Part shown: positions 28,314-37,953 of the stretch, piece by piece
Position numbering within the stretch: position 1 is the first letter of the stretch
Layout: each line of letters starts with the position of its first letter
Source: Bradyrhizobium sp. CCGB12
GTDB taxonomy: Bacteria; Pseudomonadota; Alphaproteobacteria; Rhizobiales; Xanthobacteraceae
Reading direction: 5' to 3'
Assembly: GCF_024199845.1 (NCBI RefSeq)
Contig: NZ_JANADO010000001.1
Location: 7,502,001 to 7,566,000 of the forward strand
DNA: 64,000 bases
Notes under the pieces: generated by a model
The model's database searches: none
What the model was told of the DNA's origin: nothing
The model's input: the letters and a program-made list of their open reading frames with translations, nothing else
Made by a program: the position numbers and the translations under genes

Positions 28314-28526
28314 CTTAGCGGTATGGTCGCAATGCAAATAGCAGATCGCGGCGATACGCGCGCCGCCAACACTATCGACGCAATTCTTCGAGGAGCAAAG
28401 CCCGGCGACATCCCGATTTATCAAGTAACCAAATCCGATTTGTCCATCAACCTCAAGACAGCCAAGCGGCTGGGACTTTCCATACCTCCAGCGCTCGTCG
28501 CGAGTGCCGATAAGATAATTGAGTGA
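28314..28526 (+). pseudogene. Deletion remnant of an ABC_sub_bind binding-protein gene
   Basis: The last 56 codons (from about 28359) encode the C-terminus of the same binding-protein family as the intact genes nearby, closely matching residues at the end of the gene at 34993-35997 (AILRGAKPGD, SINLKTAK, ADKIIE). The 45 bases before it resemble the upstream region of that gene (34856-34905), not its coding sequence. The copy has thus lost almost everything between its leader and its last sixth, apparently joined at a GCGCCGCC shared by both places. It is not expected to make a functional protein. Confidence 0.75.
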
Positions 28527-28671
28527 ACGACCAAACGTCCGGTTGTGGCCCGGAAGCGGACATGCGCCATCGCGCCGCAATTGCGACGTCGCATTTGCAT
28601 CCGCAGTGAGTGCGACGACCATCGAGACCTGATGCTCTGCACCTTTCTCCCCGAGCTGCGATGAGGATCGA

Positions 28672-29631
28672 ATGAAGCGGCGGGAGTTCATGGCGACTGC
28701 TGCGGCGCTGCTCGTTTCGCCAGGGCGTTTGCGGGCGCAAGGGATGCCTCGCCGAATCGGTTTCTTCGGCTTCTTAGATCCGATTGCTCGCGAAGCGTGG
28801 CGCACTGGCTTGCGCGAAAGGGGTTGGATCGAGGGCAAGAACTTGCTCATCGAATATCGTAGTTATGCCGAAACCCCGGATCGCTTGCCAATCTTCGCTG
28901 CGGAGTTGGTAGCTCTAGCTCCCGATCTGATAGTTGCCGCCGGGCCGCAAGCAGCCTTAGCCCTGAAATCGGCCACCATTCCGATCGTCTTCGTGGTTGT
29001 TGCTGATCCCGTCGGGCTTGGCCTCGTCCAAAGCCTCTCGCGCCCAGGCGGCAACATCACCGGTCTTACGTCGTGGGTTCCGGGCGACTGGTTTGGAAAA
29101 CAAATCGAAATTCTGCGCGAACTGATACCCGGTGCCGCGAGGATTGCGCTCTTAGTCAATCGCGACAACCCAATGCACAGGCTGTTGTTAGCTGAGGAGG
29201 TACCAAGCACAGCCCGGAAGCACAACGTGGCTCTGTCTATAGTCGAGGCGACCAAGGCTGAGGAACTCGACACCGCCTTTACTTCGGCAGCCGCCCAGCG
29301 AGCCGATGCAATGATTGTTTTTGGCGACATTCTGACCATTCGCCACGCCCCGCGACTTGTCGGGCTCGCGGCGGAGCATCATTTGCCCGCGATTTACTTC
29401 TTCCGACAATTCGCCCATGGCGGATTGGTCGTCTACGGCCCCGATATAGCCGATCTGTTCCACCGCGCAGGCGGTTACGTCGATAAGATCCTCAAAGGTA
29501 CCAAGCCTGCCGATCTGCCGGTCGAGCAGCCGACCAAATTCGAGCTAGTCATCAACATGAAGACGGCCAAAGCGCTCGGGCTCACCGTGCCGCCCTCGTT
29601 ACTTGTTCGTGCCGACGAGGTGATCGAATAG
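28672..29631 (+). CDS. ABC transporter substrate-binding protein (ABC_sub_bind, PF04392 type), copy 1
   Basis: This 319-residue periplasmic binding protein has a twin-arginine-like leader MKRREFMATAAALLVSPGRL, then the family pattern of IGFFGFLD, GLRERGWIEGKNLLIEYR, a TIPIVFVVVADPVGLGLVQS-type segment and RPGGNITGL. The C-terminus FELVINMKTAKALGLTVPPS ends in ADEVIE as in its paralogues. The family is assigned to ABC uptake of small ligands, some for aromatic amino acids, but no permease or ATPase gene is nearby, so the partner and ligand are unknown. A GAGGA site precedes the ATG. Confidence 0.85.
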   Translation: MKRREFMATAAALLVSPGRLRAQGMPRRIGFFGFLDPIAREAWRTGLRERGWIEGKNLLIEYRSYAETPDRLPIFAAELVALAPDLIVAAGPQAALALKSATIPIVFVVVADPVGLGLVQSLSRPGGNITGLTSWVPGDWFGKQIEILRELIPGAARIALLVNRDNPMHRLLLAEEVPSTARKHNVALSIVEATKAEELDTAFTSAAAQRADAMIVFGDILTIRHAPRLVGLAAEHHLPAIYFFRQFAHGGLVVYGPDIADLFHRAGGYVDKILKGTKPADLPVEQPTKFELVINMKTAKALGLTVPPSLLVRADEVIE

Positions 29632-29858
29632 AGATGCCGTTCGCTGAGGTGCACGAGTCCGGTATATGGCCCGTGCCGGACCTAAGCTCAGAAGACCGCA
29701 ACGTCTGCTTTCTGAAGGTGACCCGAACCAAGCCCTGCGAGCCGCCCAAGACAGCCGTTGACCCGATGCGGACCTATGCGTGACCAACGTCACAGATCGG
29801 CCGCTTGCCTTCCGGAATGCTCTGACTAGTTTGGATGACATTGCATCGGGGGGCAGCA

Positions 29859-31694
29859 ATGGGCGCGGTTCGACTGCTTGGTTTGACCTTTTGTTTGGTC
29901 TGGCTGGCTTGCGGGCCGGCGATCGCCGAACGGCGTGTGGCGCTGGTGATCGGCAATTCCGCCTACAAGAACGTGGCCCGGCTCGCCAATCCGGCGAACG
30001 ATGCCACCCTGGTCGGCGGCATGTTCAAGAAAGCCGGGTTTGACGCGGTCGACATCAAGCTTGACCTCAATGTCGCGGAGATGCGGAGGGCACTGCGTGA
30101 CTTCGGCGACAAGACCAGGGATGCCGAGGTCGCCGTGATCTATTACGCTGGTCACGGCATCGAACTTGATGGCACCAACTATCTGATCCCCACGGACGCA
30201 ACGCTGGAGAGGGATAGCGACGTCCTCGACGAGACAATTGCTCTGGACCGCGCGCTGTTTGCGGTCGAACCCGCGAAGCAGCTCCGCCTTGTCATTCTCG
30301 ATGCCTGCCGCGACAATCCGTTCGCCAAAACGATGAAGCGCTCGGTCGCGGCTCGCGCCATCGGGCGCGGCCTCGCCAAGATCGAGCCGACGAGCCCAAA
30401 TACCATGATCGCGTTCGCAGCGAAGGCGGGGTCGACGGCATCAGATGGCGACTCCAAAAACAGTCCGTTCGCGGCGGCCCTGGTCGAGCGCCTCCCGACG
30501 CCTGGGCTGGATCTGGGCAAGGCATTTCGCTTCGTCCGCGACGATGTCCTGAAGAAAACTGGCAACAAGCAGGAGCCATATGTCTACGGTTCGCTCGGCG
30601 GCGATGACTTGGCGCTAATTCCTGCGAAGCCTGTGGCAGCGGGGCCGCAAGGGCCGCAAGCGAACTCGCAGGATGGGATCCGCAGGGACTATGAGCTTGC
30701 CCTGCAGACAGGAAACCGGGACGGATGGGAAGCATTCCTCCAAGCGTATCCCGACGGGTTCTATGCAGGCCTGGCTCGCGCGCAATTGAAGAACGTCGCG
30801 GCTGAGGAGGCGAGAGCGGCTGCAGCCGCCAAGGCGCGCCAAGCCGAAGACGAAAAGTCGCGGCTCATGGCTGAGCGCGCGAACAAGGCCGAACAGGAGA
30901 AGGCGGCGGCCGCCGCCAGGGCTGCAGAGAACGCACGAATTGCGGCTGAGAAGGCCAAGCAGGTCGAGGAGGCCAAGGCGGCCGCAGCCGAGCAGCGCAG
31001 GAAGGATGCCGAAGCCGCCGTAGCCAGGAAGGCGTTGGTCGACAAGGTCGAGAACGACAAGGCGGCTGCCGAGCTGATTGCAAAACAACCAGCCGACAAG
31101 ACGCCGGCAGATGGCGAGCAAAAGGTCGCGGCAGTCGCCCCAACGCAATCGCCGCCCAGTCTCTCGCCGCAAGAGACTGCGAAATTGGTTCAGTCCGAAC
31201 TGCACCGCGTCGGCTGCCTGGCCGCCCCTGCCGATGGCGACTGGAATGCGTCATCACAACGCTCGCTGACGCTATTCAACAAATATGCGGGCACGAAGTT
31301 CGACGGCAAGCTGGCTAGCCTCGACGCGCTCGACGCCATCAAGGCCAAGCCGGGCCGCGTTTGCCCGCTGGTGTGCGATCATGGCTTCAAGGCCGACGGC
31401 GACACTTGCGCGAAGATCGCCTGCCGCGCCGGCTATCGAGTCAACGATCACAATGAGTGCGAGAAGGTGCAGGACAAGAAGCCGGTCGCGACCCGTGAGG
31501 ATACCAATCCGCGAGACGGTGACAGGAAGAAGGGCGAAGCCGTCCCCACTGGTTCACAGGCCAAGTCTGCCGGCCAGATTTTCTGCGGCCCGGCGGGATG
31601 TCGGCCGGTCAGAAGCGGATGCAGACTGGAAGAGGACCGAATCGGACGCAACACCGGGTTAATGTCTGGCCGTCAGCTTGAGGTATGCAACTGA
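29859..31694 (+). CDS. Secreted caspase-like (peptidase C14) protein with Ala-rich coiled-coil and C-terminal peptidoglycan-binding-like region
   Basis: This 611-residue protein has a signal peptide (residues 1-23), then a caspase fold: ERRVALVIGNSAYKN, the catalytic His in VIYYAGHGIEL (His99) and the Cys in LVILDACRDNPF (Cys150). Residues 290-410 are Ala/Glu/Lys-rich and predicted helical. The tail has a region reminiscent of peptidoglycan-binding modules and several cysteines. Such orthocaspases are usually Arg/Lys-specific; targets here are unknown. The ATG at 29859 has a G-rich ribosome site and is preferred to 29835. The stop overlaps the next gene's start by ten bases. Confidence 0.88.
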   Translation: MGAVRLLGLTFCLVWLACGPAIAERRVALVIGNSAYKNVARLANPANDATLVGGMFKKAGFDAVDIKLDLNVAEMRRALRDFGDKTRDAEVAVIYYAGHGIELDGTNYLIPTDATLERDSDVLDETIALDRALFAVEPAKQLRLVILDACRDNPFAKTMKRSVAARAIGRGLAKIEPTSPNTMIAFAAKAGSTASDGDSKNSPFAAALVERLPTPGLDLGKAFRFVRDDVLKKTGNKQEPYVYGSLGGDDLALIPAKPVAAGPQGPQANSQDGIRRDYELALQTGNRDGWEAFLQAYPDGFYAGLARAQLKNVAAEEARAAAAAKARQAEDEKSRLMAERANKAEQEKAAAAARAAENARIAAEKAKQVEEAKAAAAEQRRKDAEAAVARKALVDKVENDKAAAELIAKQPADKTPADGEQKVAAVAPTQSPPSLSPQETAKLVQSELHRVGCLAAPADGDWNASSQRSLTLFNKYAGTKFDGKLASLDALDAIKAKPGRVCPLVCDHGFKADGDTCAKIACRAGYRVNDHNECEKVQDKKPVATREDTNPRDGDRKKGEAVPTGSQAKSAGQIFCGPAGCRPVRSGCRLEEDRIGRNTGLMSGRQLEVCN

Positions 31695-32724
31695 TCGCGG
31701 CATTGATCGGTCACCTGCCTCTCCTCGCTGGCCTGACTAACAAACTTCTGGTCAGAGTCGGTCTTCCACTCCTCTTAAGGTCTACGGCGGCTTTGCCTCT
31801 TGCCGTGTTGGCGCAGCGAGAGACGCCGCGGGTTGGCTTTCTGAACAGCGCCTCGCCCGATACCTATCGCTTCAATGCTGACTCTTTTCGAGAAGGCCTG
31901 GCGAAGGCCGGTTTCGTCGAGGGCCGCAATGTTCGTATTGAGGAACGGTGGGCTCGCGGGGACTACGGTGCATTACCTATCCTTGCGGCTGAACTTGTCG
32001 CGATGGGAGTAGTCGCAATTGCCGCCACGGGAGATGTTGCCTCTGCGCGGGCAGCGCAGCTCGCCAGCAACAAGATATCAGTTGTGTTCACGATTGGTGG
32101 TGACCCTGTTCGCCATGGGCTGATCAGCAACATTAATCGCCCCGGCGGGCACGTGACGGGCATCCTTTTCAATCAGAATGTGCTTGGCGCAAAACGAGTT
32201 GAACTGCTTAAGGAAATGGCCCCAAACATTTCCCGAATTGCACTGCTGATGAATCCCACCAATCCCAGCGTCAAAATCGAAGAAGCGGACGCGGAAACAG
32301 TGGCAAAGAAGCTGGGTATCGAGACGATCACGGTCAATGCTAGAAACGCGAGCGAAATGGAAATCGCGTTAGAGCAGTTGCTGAGCGCCAAAGCACAGGC
32401 TTTGATTACCGCGAGTGATCCGATCCTGCTAGATCGGCGCGAACAAATTACTTCTTTCGCGCTTAGGCATAAGGTGCTGGCAATGGGCTTTGTGCAACAG
32501 ATCGCCGTGGCTGGCGGCCTCCTGAGCTATGGTCCAAGCATCAGCTGGATGTACCGCCAAGCTGGGGCTACGTCGGCCAAATTCTGAAAGGCTCAAATCC
32601 GGCAGAAATGCCTGTCTTGCAGCCGACACACTTCGAGTTGGTGATTAACCTGAATACTGCCAACGCGCTCGATCTCACGGTGCCGCCGACGTTGCTCGCC
32701 CGCGCCGACCAGGTGATTGAATAG
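31685..32724 (+). pseudogene. ABC_sub_bind substrate-binding protein, copy 2, frameshifted near its end
   Basis: The frame from 31685 has the family features (VGFLNSASPD, FREGLAKAGFVEGRNVRIEE, NRPGGHVTGILF) but ends at 32587 after 300 codons. Shifting by one base at about 32570 recovers the missing tail [15 protein letters not shown] and [19 protein letters not shown] to a stop at 32724. A single missing T in GGGGCTACGTC explains it. Either a recent inactivation or a sequencing error. The leader is odd for the family and begins inside the caspase gene's end. Confidence 0.75.
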
Positions 32725-33082
32725 GGCTCACTCTTGTTGCGGTGCATGAGTCCGGAATTGGCCCCAAGCCGAATAGCGCTTAACCCATCGAGATGTCGGG
32801 TATAGGGGGTAGACGAGACGCTGGGCCGCACTGGGCGTCCACCGCCGCTTGGAGGCCTCGTTGTCCTTCAGCCTCTGCCGTTAGCGCAAACTGTACGCCT
32901 TTTGCCAATCACCGCCGACAGTCGGTCGGCAGCCAGCTCAACCGTATCCGAGACGGGCATCAGCGCCTCCGCACCCGGGTCGCGAACGGCGCCTCAATGA
33001 TTTAGATCAAACAATGCTGAGTTGCGTTTTCGCCCACTAGGACAGTAAATTGTGCCAAGTCTCGGCAAGACAGGAGCGCATC
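32725..33082. other. Non-coding gap with degenerate family repeat
   Basis: No convincing gene. Bases 32740-32830 resemble 36000-36100, downstream of copy 3, in the order GAGTCCGGAA, GGCCCCAAGCCGAA, CGAGATGTCGG and CCACCGCCGCTT. This suggests that the 3' flank was duplicated along with the binding-protein genes. Confidence 0.5.
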
Positions 33083-34513
33083 ATGTTGACCAAACGTGAC
33101 CTTCTCCGTTCGACCGTCCTGACGGTAGCAGTTGCAGCAAGTCCGGTCGCTGCGCTAGCGCAGACGGGCCGCCCGGGCTTCTTCAAAGCCAAGGATATCG
33201 CCGAAGCCGGCTTCATCTTCGGTCTGCCGATCGTGATGAACTACGGCGTGATGTACGAATACTCGGTGGATCGCAACTCCGGCCAGTTCAAGGCACCGTT
33301 CAACCACCTCAACAACCAGGCCCGCGTCTACACCTACAAGGACACCGCGATTGTCACGCCGAACAGCGACACGCCTTATTCAATGGGATGGATGGATCTG
33401 CGCGCGGAGCCCATCGTCATTTCCGTTCCGGCGGTGGACCCGAAACGCTACTACTCGGTCCAGCTCGTGGACGGCAACACCTACAATTACGGCTACTTGG
33501 GGAGCCGCGCCACGGGAAGCGATGCCGGCGACTACATGGTGGTCGGGCCGGACTGGAAGGGTGCAACCCCGCCGGGGATCAAGAAGGTGTTCCAGTCGGG
33601 CACGCAGTTCTCGCTCGCCATCATTCGCACCCAATTGTTCAATCCGGAGGATCTCGACGACGTCGTCAAGGTCCAGGCCGGCTACAAGATGCAGCCGCTT
33701 TCCGCCTATCTGAAACAGCCGGCGACGACTGCATCGGCGGCGGTCGATTTTCCCAAGATCGATAAGGAGCTCGTGAAGACCAACTTCTTTGAATACCTCG
33801 ACTTCGTATTGCAGTTTGCGCCCCCGCAAGAGAACGAGAAGGAAATACGCGCAGCACTAGCGAAGATCGGCGTCGGCCCCGGCAAGACTTTCAACTTCAA
33901 GGACCTGCCGCTGGAGCAGAAGCTCGAAATCGGCCTCGGCATGAAGGAAGGCGAGAAGAAGGTCGAGGAGGCGGTCGCGACGGTCGGCAAGAGGATTAAC
34001 GGCTGGCAGGTCAGTGCGCCTTTCGGCGACAACGCACAATACAATGGCGACTGGCTGAAACGCGCTGTCGCCGCCAAAGCTGGCATCTACGGCAACGATG
34101 CAGTGGAAGCGACCTATCCGCAAACACGTATCGACGGCGATGGTCAATCGCTCGACGGCAGCAAGCACAACTACACGCTGACATTTCCGCCGGGCCAGCA
34201 ACCCCCGGTGAACTCGTTCTGGTCCGTGACAATGTACGACGGCAAGACGCAGCTTTTGATCGAGAACCCGATCAACCGTTATCTGATCAATTCGCCGATG
34301 CTGCCGAACATGAAGAAGAATGACGACGGTTCGGTCACGCTCTACATCCAGAACAGGTCGCCGGGTGCGGATAAGGAATCCAACTGGCTGCCCGCGCCGG
34401 ACGGACCTCTCTACCTCGTGATGCGGCTGTACTGGCCAAAGACCGAGCCACCGTCGATCCTGCCGGCGGGCGAGGGAACCTGGAAGCCGCCGGCGATCGT
34501 CGCGGCGCGTTGA
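33083..34513 (+). CDS. DUF1254/DUF1214-family exported protein
   Basis: This 476-residue protein has a leader (MLTKRDLLRSTVLTVAVAAS, ending ALAQ), then the DUF1254 region (IAEAGFIFGLPIVMNYGVMY, TPNSDTPYSMGWMDLRAEPI) and the DUF1214 region near the C-terminus (NSFWSVTMYDG, SPMLPNMKKNDDGSVTLYIQ). The family is common in soil proteobacteria and of uncertain function. The ATG at 33083 follows a CAGGAGCG ribosome site and is better than 33050. It stands between two binding-protein genes. Confidence 0.9.
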   Translation: MLTKRDLLRSTVLTVAVAASPVAALAQTGRPGFFKAKDIAEAGFIFGLPIVMNYGVMYEYSVDRNSGQFKAPFNHLNNQARVYTYKDTAIVTPNSDTPYSMGWMDLRAEPIVISVPAVDPKRYYSVQLVDGNTYNYGYLGSRATGSDAGDYMVVGPDWKGATPPGIKKVFQSGTQFSLAIIRTQLFNPEDLDDVVKVQAGYKMQPLSAYLKQPATTASAAVDFPKIDKELVKTNFFEYLDFVLQFAPPQENEKEIRAALAKIGVGPGKTFNFKDLPLEQKLEIGLGMKEGEKKVEEAVATVGKRINGWQVSAPFGDNAQYNGDWLKRAVAAKAGIYGNDAVEATYPQTRIDGDGQSLDGSKHNYTLTFPPGQQPPVNSFWSVTMYDGKTQLLIENPINRYLINSPMLPNMKKNDDGSVTLYIQNRSPGADKESNWLPAPDGPLYLVMRLYWPKTEPPSILPAGEGTWKPPAIVAAR

Positions 34514-34685
34514 TGTCTACGACGGCCGTCATCGCCAACGGGAGGTTAGCGGGGGCCGGTACGCAGTCGGAGGCTCATCCGAGTCAGCTTGTGGCCCCTA
34601 GCCGAACCACGCTGCCCCTGTTGTGATGTAGGGTATTGTCAGTGTAGCGGACGCGGAGCCGCGCTCACTTCGGACTGCCGCTTGT

Positions 34686-34853
34686 GACCCTGGCTGTGTA
34701 AAAACTCAAAGATCGAAACTCGACAAAGAATGACATTTTTCTGTTCGATCTCTAAGTTGAATCCGCTTGCGCGTTGAGCGACTAAAACGGTCTTGGACGA
34801 ATAACTTCTTCTATCGCGATTGAGCGTCTTCGCGTTTTCACACAGCCAAGACC
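34686..34853. mobile_element. MITE-like element with imperfect 22-bp terminal inverted repeats
   Basis: Ends at 34686-34707 (GACCCTGGCTGTGTAAAAAC...) and 34832-34853 (...TTTTCACACAGCCAAGACC) match as inverted repeats at 16 of 22 positions around a 124-base interior with no gene. The GGCTGTGTGAAAAC core resembles ends I associate with rhizobial IS elements. It looks like a degenerate non-autonomous insertion upstream of the binding-protein copy 3. Confidence 0.5.
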
Positions 34854-34992
34854 CTTAGCGGTCATGGTCGCAATGCAGATAGCGGATCGCCGCGCTGACA
34901 TCTTGCGCCGCCACCACCCCGGACTCCCATGCCGTGATGTGATATATTTCGACCTGGATTTAGCGTGGTCCTGAGCCTCCTTGGAGGGCTGC

Positions 34993-35997
34993 ATGAGACG
35001 GCGCCATTTCATCAGTCTGCTTGGCGGTGTGGCGGTCGCGTGGCCGCTCGCTGGGGCGGCGCAGCAGAGCACCAATCGCAAGCGTCTTGCCATCTTCAGC
35101 CCAGCAGAGCCAAACGCGGACTTGCAAGGGCATAGTGAAAGCAAGAAGTACCGAGCCTTTTTTGCGGAACTTCGGCGGTTAGGGTGGATCGAAGGACAAA
35201 ACCTCAAGGTCGAAAGTTACGGCCGAGAGCAAAATGCGGCCGGCCCTGATGTCCTGGCGACGGAAATCGTTCGGAGCAACCCGGATGTCATCCACGTCGT
35301 CGGCCCTGGCGGAGTCATTTTCAAAAAGCTAACATCGCGCATTCCGATCGTAGTGATAACTGGCGACCCCGTTAAGCAAGGGCTTGCCGAAAGTCTGGCT
35401 CACCCCGGCGGCAATTTCACAGGAGCCAGCATCGACGCCGGTCTATCCATTCATGGAAAGCGAATTGCATTGTTACGTGAGATGGTTCCGTCAATGTCGA
35501 AACTTGGCTGTCTCGCGCTTCGATTAGTATGGAATGGGTCAGGCTCAGACGCTTTCCGCGCAGCTGCCGAAGCGGCGGGCCTCCCTCTCTCGGTGTCTCT
35601 ATTGGAATTTAGTACCAGCGAAGCAGACTATCGGACGGCGATCGAGAGCATCTCCCGCAGCGGTGCAAATGCGGTCATGGTCCTTGACTCGCCTCAGGTT
35701 CTTCAAGACAGCACTTTGATCGCTAAGCTGCTCGGCGACGCGAAACTTCCGGCGATTTTCACATTTACCGAATCCGTCGAGGCCGGGGGCTTAATGGCCT
35801 ATTTCTTCGATCTGATCGAGTTGCATAAGCGCGCCGCCAGTAACATCGACGCAATTCTCCGAGGGGCTAAGCCCGGCGACGTCCCGATCTACCAGGTAAC
35901 CAGATTCGAGTTGTCCATTAACCTCAAGACAGCAAAGCAGTTGGGGCTTTCCGTACCTCACGCGCTCGTCGCAGGTGCCGATAAGATAATTGAGTGA
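34993..35997 (+). CDS. ABC_sub_bind substrate-binding protein, copy 3
   Basis: This 334-residue paralogue has the leader MRRRHFISLLGGVAVAWPLA ending GAAQ, followed by LGWIEGQNLKVESYG, RIPIVVITGDPVKQGLAESL and a C-terminus SINLKTAKQLGLSVPHAL ending ADKIIE. The GGAGGG ribosome site at 34983-34988 is well placed for the ATG at 34993. It lies after the MITE-like element and has no transporter partner genes. Periplasmic ligand capture is inferred from family. Confidence 0.85.
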   Translation: MRRRHFISLLGGVAVAWPLAGAAQQSTNRKRLAIFSPAEPNADLQGHSESKKYRAFFAELRRLGWIEGQNLKVESYGREQNAAGPDVLATEIVRSNPDVIHVVGPGGVIFKKLTSRIPIVVITGDPVKQGLAESLAHPGGNFTGASIDAGLSIHGKRIALLREMVPSMSKLGCLALRLVWNGSGSDAFRAAAEAAGLPLSVSLLEFSTSEADYRTAIESISRSGANAVMVLDSPQVLQDSTLIAKLLGDAKLPAIFTFTESVEAGGLMAYFFDLIELHKRAASNIDAILRGAKPGDVPIYQVTRFELSINLKTAKQLGLSVPHALVAGADKIIE

Positions 35998-36212
35998 ACG
36001 AGCAAAGGTCCGGTTATGGCCCCAAGCCGAACAGCGCCCAAGCTATCGAGATGTCGGCTATGGGCGGTAAACCAGACGCTAGGCAGCAGTGGCCTCCACC
36101 GCCGCTTGTGACCCAAAGCCGACATTAACCGTGCAGGTGAACGGAAAAATTCAACGCTTCTGGGCTATGGTAAATTGCGAACGGCGTTGCGTGTGGTGGG
36201 AACAAATCCAAG

Positions 36213-36593
36213 ATGAGCCAGATCGAAGGGACATTTTTCAATGTTGACTTGGATTTGCACGGAAGTGCTGCTGACATCGAACAGGTAATCAGTTTCATCG
36301 CACCATCCGTTGTCGTTATGCGACACGAGGGTGGGGATGCATCGCTGGAATTGGCTGAGCAGTTCTCATCTGCTGAAGCCACCTTGCAAGCTATTGCCGA
36401 ACTGATCCAAGCACTGCCTTACGATGCGCGGAGTGCGTGGGACCGACTAAAGTATCGAAGAGCGGATATTGGGCTTCAAATCGGAAGCCAACATGGGCAA
36501 CTAACTGGCGCAATTTCCTTAGAAGTACTCGGAATGATGGTTAGGAGCGGGCTTGAGCTTGCCTATACGGTCTACCCGCCCGTAGCGGACTAA
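36213..36593 (+). CDS. Small DUF4279-like protein
   Basis: This 126-residue soluble protein starts MSQIEGTFFNVDLDLHGSAA and ends ISLEVLGMMVRSGLELAYTV. The layout, a short N-terminal strand, a middle with paired charged residues, and a final LSLE...GLEL..TVY strand-helix-strand, looks like the DUF4279 family, many members of which are encoded alone or near toxins. The assignment is by pattern only. No adjacent toxin is visible. Flanked by binding-protein copies 3 and 4. Confidence 0.55.
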   Translation: MSQIEGTFFNVDLDLHGSAADIEQVISFIAPSVVVMRHEGGDASLELAEQFSSAEATLQAIAELIQALPYDARSAWDRLKYRRADIGLQIGSQHGQLTGAISLEVLGMMVRSGLELAYTVYPPVAD

Positions 36594-36911
36594 CGTCTCA
36601 TAATCGAGAGTCGGGTTTTGGCCCTTAGCCGACGTTTGGGGGCCGCCAGCCGATTGTCAGTTTGTGACCCATTTGAGACATTCGCCGGTAGAGGCGAACC
36701 GTCTGGATGATTTCGAGGGAGCTTTCGCGCCTTTCAAATGGCTGACGTGCAGCCTCAACTTCCCACAGGCGATTGCGTATGGGGAGATGCCCCGGCGTCG
36801 AGTGGATCGATCCAGTTCTTGGATGAGACGGGTGCGACGATCTGCATCGAGCGCCAGAGCCAAGGCGCCTGCTATCCTGACCCGTCCCCTCTCATTACCT
36901 CCAGGGCACCA
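36594..36911. other. Non-coding gap, degenerate repeat
   Basis: No supported gene. Bases 36610-36690 carry the TTTTGGCCC..AGCCGA and TTTGTGACCCATTTGAGACATTC motifs, the second shared in part with 37930-37945. The rest is unremarkable. Confidence 0.4.
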
Positions 36912-37895
36912 ATGAGGCGGCGGGAGTTCATTTCGCTTTTCATGGTCGCGGCAACTCTCTTGCCTTGTGCGGCTTACGCAGAGGGCCGCGCCTTACCGGT
37001 AATTGGCTATCTTGGCTTCGACTCGGCCGAGAAAAGTAAGGATTTGCTGATCGCCTTCCGCGACGCTCTCCGCACAAAGGGCTTTGTAGAAGGCCAGAAC
37101 GTCGCAATCGAATACCGTTTCGCTGATGGAAAATATGATCGCTTTCCAGAATTGATCGCAAGTCTCATTCAAGCTCGCGTTCGATTGATTGTCGCCGCAA
37201 CCGGTACCAACGGCGTCATGGCGACCACGGCCGCGACGAAGACAATTCCAATCGTGTTTGCAATTGCCATGGACCCGGTGCATCTCGGCGTGGTGTCCAG
37301 TTTGAATAGGCCGGGAGGTAACGCGACTGGCGTGAGCATGTACACTCCGCAACTCACCGCCAAGCGACTTGAATTGTTGGCTGAGTTGACGCCTGGAGGC
37401 GGTACAATCGCCATGCTCGTAAATCCGACGAATCCCAACGCAAATTTTGTAGTGTCGGATGCTGAAGCTGCGGCCAAGTCGCTCGGCCGAGAACTTCACA
37501 TCTTGAAGGCGAGCACGGACGAGCAAATTGCTACTGCCTTCGACGAAGTCAGAAACCGAAGGCATGTAGCGCTTCTTGTCAGTCCAGATGCATTTTACAT
37601 TGCACGCCGCGAGCAACTCGCCGCGTTGTGCGAGCAGTATCGTATACCCGCGACCTATGAATGGTCATTTTTTGTCAAATCTGGCGGACTGATGAGTTAC
37701 TCGCCTCGCATTACCGATGTTCAGCGTCAGCTTGCCAACTATACAGCGAAGATTTTGACCGGCACTCTACCCGCTGACCTTCCCGTGGAGCAGCCAACCA
37801 GATTCGAGTTGGCGATCAATCTCAAAACAGCAAAGAACATCGGCCTTACTATCCCGCCTAATCTCCTGGCGCGTGCCGACGAGGTGATCGAATAG
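36912..37895 (+). CDS. ABC_sub_bind substrate-binding protein, copy 4
   Basis: This 327-residue paralogue has the leader MRRREFISLFMVAATLLPCA, then IGYLGFDSAE, ALRTKGFVEGQNVAIEYR, TIPIVFAIAMDPVHLGVVSS and NRPGGNATGVSMY. The tail reads LPVEQPTRFELAINLKTAKN and ends ADEVIE. The frame is open upstream to 36738, but the leader at 36912 defines the start. Like its neighbours it lacks partner genes. Confidence 0.85.
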   Translation: MRRREFISLFMVAATLLPCAAYAEGRALPVIGYLGFDSAEKSKDLLIAFRDALRTKGFVEGQNVAIEYRFADGKYDRFPELIASLIQARVRLIVAATGTNGVMATTAATKTIPIVFAIAMDPVHLGVVSSLNRPGGNATGVSMYTPQLTAKRLELLAELTPGGGTIAMLVNPTNPNANFVVSDAEAAAKSLGRELHILKASTDEQIATAFDEVRNRRHVALLVSPDAFYIARREQLAALCEQYRIPATYEWSFFVKSGGLMSYSPRITDVQRQLANYTAKILTGTLPADLPVEQPTRFELAINLKTAKNIGLTIPPNLLARADEVIE

Positions 37896-37953
37896 AACCC
37901 CTTCTGCTGCGCTGCATGAGTCCGGAAGTGGCCCCTTTGAGACATGCCGAAAG

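Noticed and set aside
36738..36911. N-terminal extension of binding-protein copy 4
   Set aside because: A clear export leader begins at 36912; an extension would bury it.
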